A stretch of DNA of 64,000 nucleotides from Rosellinia necatrix (GCA_021209875.1 JAGYVD010000002.1:2356001-2420000), one strand, 5' to 3'; positions 11,355 through 22,560 are shown, numbered from the stretch's first letter. Notes: a model not told the origin generated them from the sequence alone. Numbers and translations are program-made.

Positions 11355-11630
11355 ATGCAAGCCAGTCGCGGTCAACATGGCGCAAGAAAAGATGACACTA
11401 GAAGATTGTATGTTGTCATCATCACCAACCCCCTCTCGTTCGGGCAGCCCAGTCGGGCGTGGCCGAGGTCAATGCAGCCACCGGCGTCAGCATTGGACAG
11501 CAGCGCGCCCGCCTTGACCAGCTAGAATCTAACGGGAATTTTCAGGGCTGGACGACCTTTGCGTCCGATTCATCATAAACCTACCGCGAGAGGATCTCTC
11601 CTCAGTAGCCCGCATCTGTTTCCAAATTGA
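11355..11630 (+). promoter_or_regulatory. Upstream ORF overlapping the DCP2 start
   Basis: An ATG 22 nt before the DCP2 ATG opens a frame that, after removal of the same intron (11408-11545), runs 45 codons and ends at TGA 11628-11630, well inside the DCP2 coding sequence. The context of this ATG (G at -3, C at +4) is weaker than that of the DCP2 ATG (A at -3, G at +4). If it lies in the mature leader it would lower DCP2 translation; the transcript start is not visible. Confidence 0.5.
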
Positions 11631-13413
11631 GGAGGCGCAATGGTTCTACGAAGACTTCATACGGCCTTTGGACCCCGCTCTACCGTCCATGTCGCTGAGG
11701 ACTTTTAGTTTGAAGATGTTCCAGCACTGCCCTCTTCTCGCGTCCTTTTCCGCCGATAGTCACCTCAAGGCCTTTGATGAATTCATGCAATACAAGACGC
11801 GGGTTCCCGTCCGAGGAGCCATCATGCTCAACGACACCATGGATTCTGTTGTGCTCGTGAGGGGATACAAGAAAGGGGCAAGCTGGAGTTTTCCGCGGGG
11901 GAAGATCAACAAAGACGAAGACGACGTCGACTGCGCAGTTCGAGAGGTGTACGAAGAGACGGGGTACGACCTCCGCGCAGCTGGTCTAGTCGAGAGGAAT
12001 GCGCCTCTTCATCCCCTCGAAGTCACCATGCATGAGCAGCAGGTGCGGTTCTACGTTTTCCGAGGCATCCCCGAAGACACCATTTTCGAAACCAGGACGA
12101 GAAAAGAGATAGGCGATATTAAATGGTACAAGTTGTCAGATCTGCCCACCTTTAAAAAGAAGAAAGGCGCCGGTAAAGGCCAAGGACCTGTGGCGTCCTC
12201 TCAAGAGAGGTTCTATATGGTTGCGCCATTCATGGTGCCATTAAGGCAGTGGATTCTGAAGCAGAAGGTGGATGTGCAGAATACCCCGTCATACGCTGGT
12301 CATAACCATCCGCCAGCCTTCTACGACGAAAATCTTACAGATGACAACATGCTGCACGAGCCGCCGCCACCACCCGTTTCATCAGGCAGACACCCAGAGG
12401 ACATGGACAGCACAACTAGGGAATTACAACGGTTACTCCAACTCAAACCTCCAACGCAAGGTCTTCAGCTACCCTCCTCAACATCAAATCAACAAGCTGG
12501 TCAGACACTGCTATCCATTCTACAACCGAAGCCGGGATTTGGCCCTGGCCAGCTCCAGAGTTCCCATCAAGACGAAGTCACCAACGCGACTCCATCGTTC
12601 ATGCCGCATCACTACCAGCCTCAACGAGTCATTGCGCCTGATACCTCAGCCCCATCATCATTCTCTACCCACCCTAGCGCTGCCTTCGACCATTCTTACA
12701 ACCAGCAATATCTCCAGCATAGGCCTCGACCCAAAGTCTTCATTACGGGCGAAATTTCCCAACCATCACCCAAAGTAGAAAAACCACCTGTTCAGCTATT
12801 GCACCCGCAGCCCTTGCCACCCCAGGTCCAAAAAGAGATGCTCTTGCGTGATCTACGCGATCTGGCCTCGTCGCCTAATGTTCCAGGCGCAGCCAACCAA
12901 CCCACCAGCATAGCTCGGGGCTTTCACCCTATACCCGCCAACGCACAATACCAACCACGTTCAGACCGGGGCAACGATCACCATACCAGGCAACCGCCCC
13001 AGTTTACCGCGCATTCTACCAATTTGTTGAATGTATTGAAAGGAAACAATTCACCAGCTTCGGCATTGCAGCAGCTCAGTTCGCAGCCATCATCGTATCC
13101 CACTAATGTGCCAGCCCAAGCGGATCACCAACACCAAAGACATCGCGTTCCTACATCCGAAGCCGGGGCCCCTAGGCAATATGGCGACTCGACTGTCTCA
13201 CCAGCTACATTCCCTTCTGCGACTATAAGCGCCCCGGTCCCCTTTTCGCGCGACAATAGCCGCCCTCTCATACCAACAGACCAGCACCGTGCCTCTCTAT
13301 TAGATATGTTCAAAACCGGGCAATCTACGGTATCTCAAAGTCAGGTCGACGGCCAGGGTGCAGGGTTCTCCCCGGTAGCCCCCCGAACAAATCATGCCGA
13401 TTCGCCGTCACAA

Positions 13414-13449
<36 letters not shown>

Positions 13450-14178
13450 GCGAGACAAGGCCCATCTACGGCTGATGTACTTAAATCTGCGGCTCGAGAG
13501 AATGGGCACCCCATTCAATGGAACCCCGAACTTAATCTGCCGTATGGTGCGCATTCTATCTTGCGTCGGGGAGGCAGTCAGGGGTCAGCCCGAAGTCCAG
13601 CGTCTGCGCCATCTGCACGAAACCCAAACGAAGCTGCAATTCATTTGCCCATACGATCCCATCCCAGCCCATCATCATCATCACGGGGCCACATGTCACC
13701 CCGGCGCCAGATGTCGCCTCGAGGTCAAATGTCACCTTACCAGGGTTACTTAAATGCCAGGATGCAGTCCCCAAAGCAGGTGGTCGCCCAACCCCAACCA
13801 CACATGACACCGTCTTATCCATATGGTAGTAATCAAGGTAGTGCACCGAATCCTCTCACACAGCCCCAAGGAACTCCGCCTACCTCAATGCTTTCCACGC
13901 CCGGCATGATCAAGCCTCGGCAGAACTCAACAGTAGAGCACCGAAACACGCTATTGTCCATCTTGGGATCGTCACATCCGGAGGCGAATCAAAGCAAGAG
14001 TAAAGACTTGACGGGATCCAAACCTACAGCCCCAGGCCCTGGGCCAATGCCCCGATCCCGGGTGGCATCCTTCGCTTCTCAGGGGTCAGGGCGTGGCAAT
14101 ACAGCACATCTATCACCCGCAGATCGCAACTTCCTGCTTGGTTTCCTCGAGAACGCGTCAAGCACCACAAAGAGTTGA
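11377..14178 (+). CDS. DCP2: mRNA-decapping enzyme subunit DCP2
   Basis: Exon 1 is only 31 nt (11377-11407); exon 2 is 11546-14178, giving 887 aa. DCP2 removes the m7G cap from mRNA in P-bodies together with Dcp1. The N-terminal regulatory Box A domain begins L-E-D-W-L-D-D-L-C and contains the W-F-Y-E-D-F signature (about 10-95). The Nudix domain follows, with a complete Nudix box: G129, E135, R143-E144, E147-E148 and G150. The remaining ~640 residues are Gln/Pro/Ser-rich and disordered. They contain a run of 12 Gln (633-644) and short leucine motifs (LLSIL near 332, LLNVL near 504, LLDMF near 595, LLSIL near 813, LLGFL near 874) like those by which yeast Dcp2 binds Edc3. The start is fixed by the exon-1 junction, which restores the conserved Trp. 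Confidence 0.95.
13417..13446 (+). repeat. (CAG)10 within DCP2
   Basis: Ten CAG codons after two CAA codons encode a 12-Gln tract in the disordered DCP2 tail. Being nearly pure CAG, it should vary in length between strains. Confidence 0.95.
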
Positions 14179-15535
14179 GCGATGGGATCTGGGGCATTGA
14201 GAGAGGCGAGAAGTTAGTTCATCATATATCAGTTGAGCCTGATGATACAGACACGAATAAGACGGTAAGCTATGCTGTGATTAGCTCGGCGGTGTCAATT
14301 TCCGGCATACTTAGCATAGCCTTTCGATTTGAATTGAAATACTTAATGAGTCCCCGTTTATTCGCGTAATAAGCGGGTTGTCTCGGTGTTGTGGTACCAT
14401 CCCTTGTCTATCAGCTCGTCGAGGGGGTAGACTACAATATACCTGCGTATCCCCAAGTGCTCCCTACTCGGCACCTTAGAGCGGCGGTGTGCCCGGAACA
14501 ATACAACATACTAAATACGTCTCGCCAAGCCTCAACATCCAGCTCTCTTAGCCTCCTCACCCGGAGCGGCAAAGTCTATTCACAAGTACGAGTCTCTCCC
14601 TGATCAAACAGGATGAGCCCCTCAGGTTAGATGGGGGATTGTATAATTGTATTGTATATTGCGGGGTATTCTTTCATATTAAATGAAAACGACTAAACGC
14701 GTAGTCAAGACTTCCTTACTTTTGGTTTAGTACCCCGAACTGAGTTATCCAGTCTGAATACCCAGGCGACAACACGACGCATAAAGTACGCACTGACCCT
14801 CTCCGTTCTCTGTCTCTGTTCCGTTCTCCGTCTCTGTTCTTCTCCTTTGCCACTGTTGTTGACTATAGAAGTTCCACACGCGCGCTTGGACCTTTCTAAG
14901 CATCTCTTTGGGGACATTTCGTCTTTATAATATCCGTACCTTTCGTACCCGGTGACGTAGGTAGAGAGTCTTGAGATCTCACGTTTAACCGAAACGAGAG
15001 GATAAGGGGACTAGTGTATTATGTATGTAATTGAGATGAAAGGTTCGACCGAGAATTATAGAAGAGCTTGAAACACTCAGGTTGTGTATAGTGTAACTAA
15101 GTATAGTGTATGTAAGTGCAAGTACCATAGTGAGGCTAAAACGGTACCTCTTAGTGGAGTGGTGGAGTGGTGAGCCAGGATAAAACTCTATAATAAATGG
15201 GGCCATAAACAAGGTCGCTTTTCGGGAAACAACTAGTGTAGATGCTAAGCTAGGTACACTAGGTAGGTAGTACCTTGGTGTTTGAGTTTGGCGCGTTCCA
15301 GTGCATTTAAGTACATACGTACATACCTTGTACTCGCTTCCAGTAAGTGCCACGCGCACTACTACGGTGCCTACCTACCCGCCTAACTTTACCCTTACCT
15401 GGCACCTGAGTATCAACAACAACGTCACAGGCTCACAGCACAGCGGCAGCAAACCCAAATTCTGGAACCTTCGGGCTCATTTCCCAACCTCGTGCGGCGC
15501 TGGGACAGTATACCTAGGGACGGTATACCATAGGT
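14179..15535. other. Spacer between DCP2 and USE1
   Basis: There is no coding signal. The left part is DCP2 3' region; the right part carries AGGT/ACCT motifs (about 15,250-15,280 and 15,365-15,385), and shortly before the USE1 ATG a GGGACGGTATACC-type stretch with a repeated GTATACC/TATACC element. Confidence 0.55.
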
Positions 15536-16793
15536 ATGGCTCGACTTACACAAGACCCCATCACGCCTCGGCGAAGCGTCTCCAGCTCCGACTCGCTGAC
15601 AGACCTCACCCGTCTGCTCGGGCGGATGCAGCAGAGCATCCTGCACACGGACGCCGAGCGAGAACGGAGGCTGCGGACGAGCGAGCACGAACGCAACAAG
15701 GCCAGCATAGTAAGTAATGCGTCCACCGGCTTCCTTGCTTGTTCCTTCTTGCTGTGCCCCGCCCCGTCCATCTGTCCGTCCGTCCGTCCGTCCTGGCAAT
15801 TAATTCTCTGCTTCGCTGCCGCAGAACCTCGAGTATGCCCGTACACTCCTCACCAAGCTAGAACAAGATGCGCTGGCCGTCAAGGTGCACGCTAGGCGCC
15901 AGGAGATGCAGGCAGATCTCGGTCGGAAGCGGGCGGTATTCGAACAGCTCACAGAAAGATTGCGGGAGCTCGAGGAGATGAGCATAGACAGCGACGAGGA
16001 TGACAGCGACGACGGCGAGGACTTGTTGGGAGATGTCATCCCCACGCCGAGTCAGAGTTCCGATTCGAGATCCAGCGGGCATATCCGCGACGAGTTAGGG
16101 AGTGTGGGGGAGCAGGGCGACGACGGGGACGAGGATGAGAACGAGGAGGATGAGGGGGAAGCGACCGTCTTGCCGGAATCAACAAGAGCACCACCCAACC
16201 CCTCACCCGCCGACGCGCCCTCGCAAACCATCATGTCTGCAACAGCTCCCCCGCCCACACGATCGCTGTCGCAGTCGCGGCCCCCCGAGCCACAAGCGAC
16301 AGGCACGGCCACATCGTCGACGCTCCGCCCACGCGGGGGCGCGACCGCCGCCGCCGCCGCCACAGACACGGCAACTACCACAAGCGCGCACCGGTATCAG
16401 CTCTTCGGCGCGGCGGCGACCACGGCCGCTACTGCCAGCACCACCACCACCAGCACCACCACTACGGCGACCGCGGAGGCCATACTCGATCTCCAACGCG
16501 CGGAGCAGGACAAGCTGACGGAGTCGATGGTGTCGATGGCCAAGGCGCTGAAGGCGTCGACGAACGCCTTCTCGTCGGCGCTGCGCGAGGACCAGGACGT
16601 GCTGGCGGGCGCCGGCCGGGGTCTCGACCGCAACGAGCGCGGGCTCGAGACCGTCGCCGGCCGCATGGGCACCCTCCGCCGCCTGACCGAGGGCGAGGGC
16701 TGGTGGGGCCGCCTCATGCTCTACGCGTGGATCGCCGGCCTGGCCGTCTTCGCCGTCCTGCTCGTCTTCGTACTCCCCAAACTCAGATTCTGA
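15536..16793 (+). CDS. USE1: ER SNARE USE1 (Slt1) for Golgi-to-ER traffic
   Basis: Two exons, 15536-15709 and 15825-16793, give 380 aa. USE1 is the Qc-type SNARE on the ER that drives fusion of retrograde COPI vesicles with Sec20, Ufe1 and Sec22. An N-terminal helical part (L-T-R-L-L and N-L-E-Y-A-R-T-L-L-T-K-L-E, the latter across the splice) matches the family. A long acidic then Ser/Thr/Ala-rich linker follows (about 110-280), with a heptad SNARE helix about 284-345 and a C-terminal membrane anchor about 352-380 ending in a short basic lumen-side tail. The helix has R-E-D-Q-D-V-L where the central layer is expected, compatible with the Asp reported for yeast Use1. The intron contains four CCGT repeats. 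The linker is longer than in yeast. Confidence 0.85.
15776..15793 (+). repeat. (CCGT)n in the USE1 intron
   Basis: About four to five CCGT/TCCG tetramers sit inside the 115-nt intron of USE1, between donor and acceptor. Confidence 0.8.
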
Positions 16794-17566
16794 TCGGCGG
16801 TTTCTGAGGGGATACAGTGGGGGAAGGAAGAAAGGAACGGAGTCTAGGACGGTTTCATGGGATGGTGGCGCAAGTGACGAGCCCTGACTTCTGGGAGGCT
16901 TCTTTTGTGAGAAATCAATATGGGGGAGGGAAGGGAGTTCCCGGCGGCCGGGAACAGGCGGTTCAACTTGGCAAAAAACGGAACCGACCTGACTTGTTTT
17001 TATTTTGTTCGAGTAGCAGACATGACTTATGACTTCACGGGGCGCACGCAGGTTAGTCTTGTATGATTACTGGATCCGGGCTGCATTTGCGCCTTGGTTA
17101 ATATACTCTTTCGAAGCTTTAGGATCGACCGGCCTGTGATGGGCATCGCGTTTCGCCTTGTAACGAGTTTTTTTTTTATTTAATTTTTATTTAATTTTTT
17201 ATTTTATTCTGAGTCTAGAGGTATGGAAATAGGAACCGAGACTCGGTCTACACGCCTGGTAAGTCGGCATGAAATTGAAATCTTCGATACGGGGTTTTTG
17301 TCTGCCCACGGTATGGTGGTAGGTGGACGAGGTGTCAGGAGAGGGAATATCAAAGAGCATATCTATCAACTAAAGAGCCGAATCTATATCCCCGAGAGAA
17401 TTCATCGCAAATCAGTGAGTAGGAAAGGAGAAAAAAAGAATGGGGAAAAAAAAAAAAGGGGGTAGGGGAATGTCAAGAGGAACACATCTGACCGCGAGGT
17501 CCGCAAAGCTCCCGGGTTCCATGCCTATTGTCCATCCATCCCATCACATCCCATCACATCCCCATC
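16794..17566. other. Spacer between convergent genes
   Basis: 3' regions of USE1 (+) and the BRCT/WGR-like gene (-). It contains T-rich and A-rich tracts (about 17,167-17,205 and 17,440-17,460) and ends in CATCCCAT-type repeats. I see no gene. Confidence 0.55.
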
Positions 17567-18104
17567 CTACGATTCAGATTCATTCTCGATCGCCATTGCC
17601 ATCACGCCGTTCGGCATCGTCCCCGCAAGATGGGGAAAAAAAAAAAAACCCCCCCGCCGTGCCGGAACCGAAAGTTGATCGGGGACTGCATGTCGGTTTA
17701 ATAAATCATCGGTATCATCATCATCATCGTCGTCGTCGCCATCATTACTTTCTCTCTCCTCTTCTTCCGCGCGCTGCTCCTCCCTCCTGGCCTTATCGCG
17801 CGCGCGCAGGAAAGCCCGCGTCGCCAGCGCCGCGTCGACGAGCGCCGCCTGGCTGTCGCTCGCCCCGCCCGCGCCGCGGCCGCGCTCCCAGAGTACGTCC
17901 TCGGCCGCCGCCCGGGCGGCGCGGCGCCGGAGGACGCCCGCGGGCGAGAGGGGGGCTTTCGCGTCGCTGTCGTTGTCGCTGTCGTTGCTGTTATTGTTGT
18001 TGCTATTGTTATTGTTGTTATTATTGTTGTTGTTGTTGGTATCGATCTCGTCGTAGTCATCGACGATGTCGGGGTACTTGACCTCGGGACGCGCTCGTCC
18101 CGGG

Positions 18105-18137
<33 letters not shown>

Positions 18138-19823
18138 GCCGCCGTTGCTGTTGCCGCTGCTTCGTCGCTGGCTTCGGTGTCCTCGATGGCCGCGTGCTGG
18201 TCGCCATCGCCATCTCCGCCTCCCACTTCTAGGCCGTGGGGTGCCGTCGGCTCCCCGTCGTCGTCCGCGGTTATTCTCCGTCGGTCGTGTTTGTCGGCCC
18301 AGCCGTGATTCGGCTGATATTCGTCGGGGTCGTGGTCGGGGCTTAGTTGAAATCCGCTCTCATACGTGGGCTCGTCGCCGGGCTGTTCGCAGACGCTCTG
18401 GTCGTATCCGGTATTTCCCTCGGGCTCAAATTCGGACTTGATAACGACCTCTGGCTCGGCGCGTCGGGATCGTTTTGCGAGGCGCCTCCTGTCGTCTTCG
18501 TTTCGCATGGTATAGTTCGTGGTATCTTCTATTCTAGTTCGTTTGGGACATCTCTTGGCCGCTTCGGCCGCTGCTAAAGGACCATCGCCATGCCGTCCCC
18601 CGTTCTTTTCATGGCCAGAGGCGTCGACGCTACTAGAAACATAGCGGGCGTTGACAAGACCGACGGGTCTCCCTCCACCCTGCGAATGCCCAGTGTTAGA
18701 CATATGTAATAGGATCCGATCCGACTAGGCCATATAAGAAAACCAAACAGCGAAATATAAAAAAAATTTAAAAAAATTAAAAGTGGTGTTGCGAGAACAC
18801 TATCAGCTCTTGGGGGAAAGGGGTAACGTACAGGTGGCTGATATCGGAAGCGATCCGGGGCTACTATGCCCATTTTCGTAATACGTTCATCCCATGCGAT
18901 GCCAGTCCTCTTCTTGAAGAACCCCCTGAACGTCTCAAACGCCCTTTCAAAACCTACGGGAGCCTCGTGGAGGCATTGCTGGATACTTTTGTTCTTGGAC
19001 TTGGTGAAGAGCGTCGTGCATTGGTAGTTGCACGGCTTCGCGTTGCTTTCCCAGAGCTGGAGTATTTGCGCGACGGCCAGTTAGCCATAGATGGTCCCGT
19101 GGGCGAAGCGAGGATGTTGTTCTATTACGTTGGGGGAGGGAAATGGGTTAGGTTAGGTTGGGTTGTGTGGTCTTACAGTCAACAGATGCTTCTCCCTAAC
19201 GTGGCCGGTCTCTTCATCGCTACGCGTGAGCAGGACCTGATACCCAAAGTAGGTGCTATCGCGGTAGATGTGCCAGAACCCTTATCCCCGGATCCCCTTC
19301 GTTAGCAAATAGCCCATAGCCTGAAGATATAGATCAGGGGATTCTCCTAGTACTTACGCTCGTCCACATACTTGTCCGCGTTGGCCGAATACTTCTCTAT
19401 CTTTTCGAGTCTTCGCTTTTTGGCTCTCTCTTGTTTCGCTTGCTCATCGAGCTGGTACGGCTGCGTCCTCAGGCGCACTTTCTTATTGACTACAAGGTTC
19501 CGGTGTCAGTCTGTTAATTTGTTTCTCACGGAAGTCGGAGACTTGATGACACATGTGGCAAACGACTTACTAGAGTCCTCGAGCCAGTCCCGTAGGACAA
19601 CCTTGGTTCCTTTGTTCCTAAGAGCTGCACGGACAGGGGCAATTTTCTTCCGGAAGTTGCTCTCAGTACATAGAAGGTGGGTGACGCTGTCGTCAACGGT
19701 GGGAGAAAATATGCCGCCCCAGTACCGGACCCATTGCCTCACCTTCTCCTCCCGCCAGGCGTAATCGTCCAAGTCATCGGCTATAGACACCACGCAGCCC
19801 TTGAATATCGGGTTCGAACCCAT
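17567..19823 (-). CDS. BRCT plus WGR-like domain protein with long disordered tail
   Basis: Five exons, 19823-19571, 19489-19358, 19280-19177, 19056-18832 and 18679-17567, give 608 aa. An N-terminal BRCT domain (about 5-100) contains W-V-R-Y-W-G-G and V-T-H-L-L motifs. Residues 130-240 begin F-W-H-I-Y-R-D and continue through L-L-T-L-W-E-S-N-A-K-P to F-F-K-K-R-T-G-I-A-W. This matches the layout of a WGR domain, the DNA-break-sensing part of poly(ADP-ribose) polymerases, although W-G-R itself is replaced by W-E-S-N. No PARP catalytic domain follows. The last exon is low-complexity: poly-Ala about 409-430, Asn-rich about 452-475 and poly-Asp about 550-560. A nuclear role at DNA ends is inferred. 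Intron 2 is accepted because only the AG at 19282-19281 keeps frame. Confidence 0.72.
17985..18044 (-). repeat. Trinucleotide tract encoding an Asn-rich run
   Basis: AAC/AAT triplets on the minus strand encode a run of about 17 Asn, broken by Ser, in the tail of the BRCT/WGR-like protein. Triplets are mixed, so the tract is partly stabilised. Confidence 0.85.
18105..18168 (-). repeat. (GCA)n tract encoding poly-Ala
   Basis: Minus-strand GCA/GCG/GCC triplets encode a long Ala run in the tail of the BRCT/WGR-like protein. Nine to ten perfect copies lie at the right-reading (3') end. Confidence 0.85.
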
Positions 19824-20945
19824 TCTAGACGAGATATGATAGTGATAGTGTTGATGATGGCCACGCGCCTAAACTGGGTCTTTAAGGGGGAAGAGAAGAA
19901 GCAGGTTGTATATGATGCAGGAGCATTCCGAGGCACTTGTAAATCGGGGATTTGAAGGCAGGGTTGCGTTCGATACTTAACTAAGTGAAGCGAGCTATAG
20001 GAGTAAGCGTGGATAAAATGTCAGGTTCGAAATAGCACTCTTTAATATGATGAGAATGCCACGTCGAATGAGCAATGCAGATGGTGATGAAGGTATCAGA
20101 TGCTATGTTTGGAGGAAGAGTTTAGTAGGTCCGAAGAAAGAGATAAAACTATAGACGGAGCAAGCAGATAGGCAGATGGGGAAAGTGATATTCGTCGAAT
20201 TCTAGAGATATATGATCAAGGCGACCTCCTTCTTGTTCTCTCCCGGATGATTTAGGAAATAGCGTAAGTAGAATGTAGCACACCATGCGGTTCGCACCTT
20301 GATTCTTGTATGATGATGATACTGGCGGAATACTGGCGGAATACTGGCAATGTTGTTTTGAGAGATAGGAGGTTCGACCCTTGGAGGATAATTTGGAGAG
20401 TAAATGAAACGTTGTATCTGGAAGAAAGGTCGTCACGCAAGTGACCTATCTTCTCAATCTAACCTCACTTGCAACTTGGCCTTATGAATGGAAGGGGCAA
20501 CCCTCTAAGAATAGAGCGCCGGCTGGAATTGCGTCCGATTTCTGTTAGATGAAGCAAGACAACGTTATAAGCCGGATGGTAATTATGAATATAGACGACA
20601 GATATCCCAACAACATCAACATTGAGGACGTGGTAGATCACTCTAGCAAGAAGAAGTAGCTACATGCCGCACTTGGCTTGACAAATAGCGAGAGCTATGG
20701 GAACGAGGCCTACGTTTTTGGTATATATATCGAGCTGTGGGGTGAAAGCCAATTCGATCGTGAAGGATGAGAAGCTGGACGTCCTACTCTCGAAACGGAA
20801 GTACGGGCTAACTTGAACATAATTTTATCGTGGGTATCAACTAACTATGAATTCAGACCTAAGGCTGCCTTTCCAATGCACCAAACTTGCTGATGAGAAT
20901 ACCATTTCATCTGAGGATCCCGTTCAGGCAACAAACCCCGTTCCC
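19824..20945. other. Spacer upstream of the BRCT/WGR-like gene
   Basis: About 1.1 kb with no recognisable gene. It joins the promoter of the BRCT/WGR-like gene (-) to the 3' region of the next minus-strand gene. A direct ACTGGCGGAAT repeat occurs near 20,322-20,346. Short open frames show no family resemblance. Confidence 0.5.
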
Positions 20946-22304
20946 CTAGAAAAATGTGCTCTTCTTCTTATGCATCTTACCATCGCCGCTCCCTCCTCTC
21001 CGGCGGCCGGGTTTGGCTTGTGGCTGGGGTGGTCCAAAGAACTGCGGCTGAGGTACCATGCCAGGTCCCATGGCAGGACCAGAAAACCAGCTGCTATGTC
21101 CGACCCCGGGCGGCCGTGGCCCGACACTTGAGGGCCTGGGCGGCGGGGCCGGGGTTTGCAGATGTAATACGGGGCGACTTGGGCCTGCGAAACCGCCCGG
21201 ATCGGCACCGGGCCGCGGGGGAAGATTGGGTTTCGGCCCGTAGTCTTGCCCTGCCATGCCGAACTCTTTCCTCAACCTTTCAGTCTCCTTTTCCACCGCA
21301 GCATCGCGTTTCCTTCGCTCCCGTTCCTCGTCTTCCAACATCTTCTTGATCCTCTTCTGCTCGGCCTTGTCCCTCTTTTCCCTTTCACGGTCGTCTTGTA
21401 CCGGAAGGGGCTGCTGTGCAACCGGAGGGCCTGCAGCTGTGGGTGTGGAAGTTCCGATACCCGAGGTCATGAGGTAAGCACCGGGCTTGGGAGAACCGGG
21501 GCTATGGGCTAGTGGCCTGGAGTTCTTGCGCTTTCCGGCCGGCGCGCCGTTCACGTTGAACGAGTCTCGGCTAGGCGAGAGGTAGATCTCACGGATGACC
21601 TCGGCACCCAGGAGCAGAACGATTTCAAGTCCTTTGCGATCCTCCACTTCGACCCTCTGTAAGTTGGGCTCGTACACGGTCACGGCTTGTTCCCTCCCGT
21701 GTTTGTACAGGGCCACAGTGATATCGGGCTCCTTGCTCTTCTTACCGCCAACGGAGCGACCGGTCATGTAGCAGGTCATGTCCTTGCTGAACTTGCTCTC
21801 GCGCCTCCACCTGAACATGATCTTGGGTGTCGTGTTGTTGGCGACGGGGTTGCTCTGCTGGCGGTCGATCTGCGACGCAGAGGGCATCCGGAAGGTCTGC
21901 TGCGGCATCTCGAACTCAAAGGACTCCTTCCCCATCCACGTACTCTTCTCCCCCCTGACGGCCACGGGCTGGTCTGGGTTGTACAGCTGGATTGTGAAGC
22001 TTTCGGGTATTATAGGCACCGGGGCCGGGGTGCTGCCGTTGAGGGCGCGCATCTCGGTGGCCGACAGGCTGGGTTGTTGGAATTCGGGCTCGATCAGAAC
22101 CTCGGCAAAGATGACGCCCTGGGCGCTGGTGTCGCCCAGTGCTATGGCATACTTGTTCTTGGCCTGGGGGAGGGCGGGGTTCAGCTTCTGCAGAGTGTAC
22201 TCGGCCGCCGGCTCAGAGCCGTTTTGGGTAAAGTACAGCACGGTAGAGAGAGGGTGATCGGAGTGCTGTCTGAAGTAGAAGGTCGGTAGGTTTTCGTCGA
22301 GCAT
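20946..22304 (-). CDS. Conserved-looking ascomycete protein of unknown function
   Basis: Intronless frame of 452 aa with a true ATG start. I do not recognise a named family. Residues 1-250 look globular, with alternating hydrophobic and polar segments (start M-L-D-E-N-L-P-T-F-Y-F-R-Q). A basic G-R-S-V-G-G-K-K-S-K patch is followed by a strand-rich part. Residues about 300-350 are a highly charged Glu/Lys/Arg helix, probably a coiled coil. The remainder is Pro/Gly-rich and ends in a basic K-M-H-K-K-K stretch. No signal peptide or membrane segment is seen. Codon use resembles neighbouring housekeeping genes, so it is probably a real expressed gene. It is separated from the divergent permease gene by 2.7 kb. 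Confidence 0.75.
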   Translation of the reverse strand: MLDENLPTFYFRQHSDHPLSTVLYFTQNGSEPAAEYTLQKLNPALPQAKNKYAIALGDTSAQGVIFAEVLIEPEFQQPSLSATEMRALNGSTPAPVPIIPESFTIQLYNPDQPVAVRGEKSTWMGKESFEFEMPQQTFRMPSASQIDRQQSNPVANNTTPKIMFRWRRESKFSKDMTCYMTGRSVGGKKSKEPDITVALYKHGREQAVTVYEPNLQRVEVEDRKGLEIVLLLGAEVIREIYLSPSRDSFNVNGAPAGKRKNSRPLAHSPGSPKPGAYLMTSGIGTSTPTAAGPPVAQQPLPVQDDREREKRDKAEQKRIKKMLEDEERERRKRDAAVEKETERLRKEFGMAGQDYGPKPNLPPRPGADPGGFAGPSRPVLHLQTPAPPPRPSSVGPRPPGVGHSSWFSGPAMGPGMVPQPQFFGPPQPQAKPGRRRGGSGDGKMHKKKSTFF

Positions 22305-22524
22305 CTTGACGGGAAGAGGGTAGATATGTCGGGGGTCGAGGATGCCTGGCTAGCTAGTCTCTTCTCTTCTCCTTTCTTCTTTTCTCTTCCCCTGAGAGGG
22401 GAAAGCGATGCTTCTCCAAGACAAGAGGGGCGTAGAAGAAGGCGTAAAAGACGTCAAAGGCACACGAACAGATGCAAAGAGTGGAGGGTTTGTAGGGAAA
22501 GAAGACCGATTTTGTTAGTTGATG

Positions 22525-22560
<36 letters not shown>

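Larger units (their letters stand above)
8944..11376. other. Spacer and long DCP2 leader region
   Basis: About 2.4 kb with no recognisable gene. A minus-strand 113-codon open frame at 9322-9663 has no family resemblance. T-rich tracts occur near 9250-9275. The right half carries the DCP2 promoter and leader: a GTT repeat, a 13-bp GCTGGTGTTGATT duplication, a 7-bp repeat and an upstream ORF. Confidence 0.55.

Noticed and set aside
19280..19358. Frameshift or pseudogene in the BRCT/WGR-like gene
   Set aside because: A 77-nt intron ending at 19,281 with a CTAAC branch site keeps the frame, so no frameshift is needed.
19810..19821. GGGTTCGAACCC, resembling a tRNA B box
   Set aside because: It overlaps the first codons of the BRCT/WGR-like protein and has no A box or cloverleaf around it.
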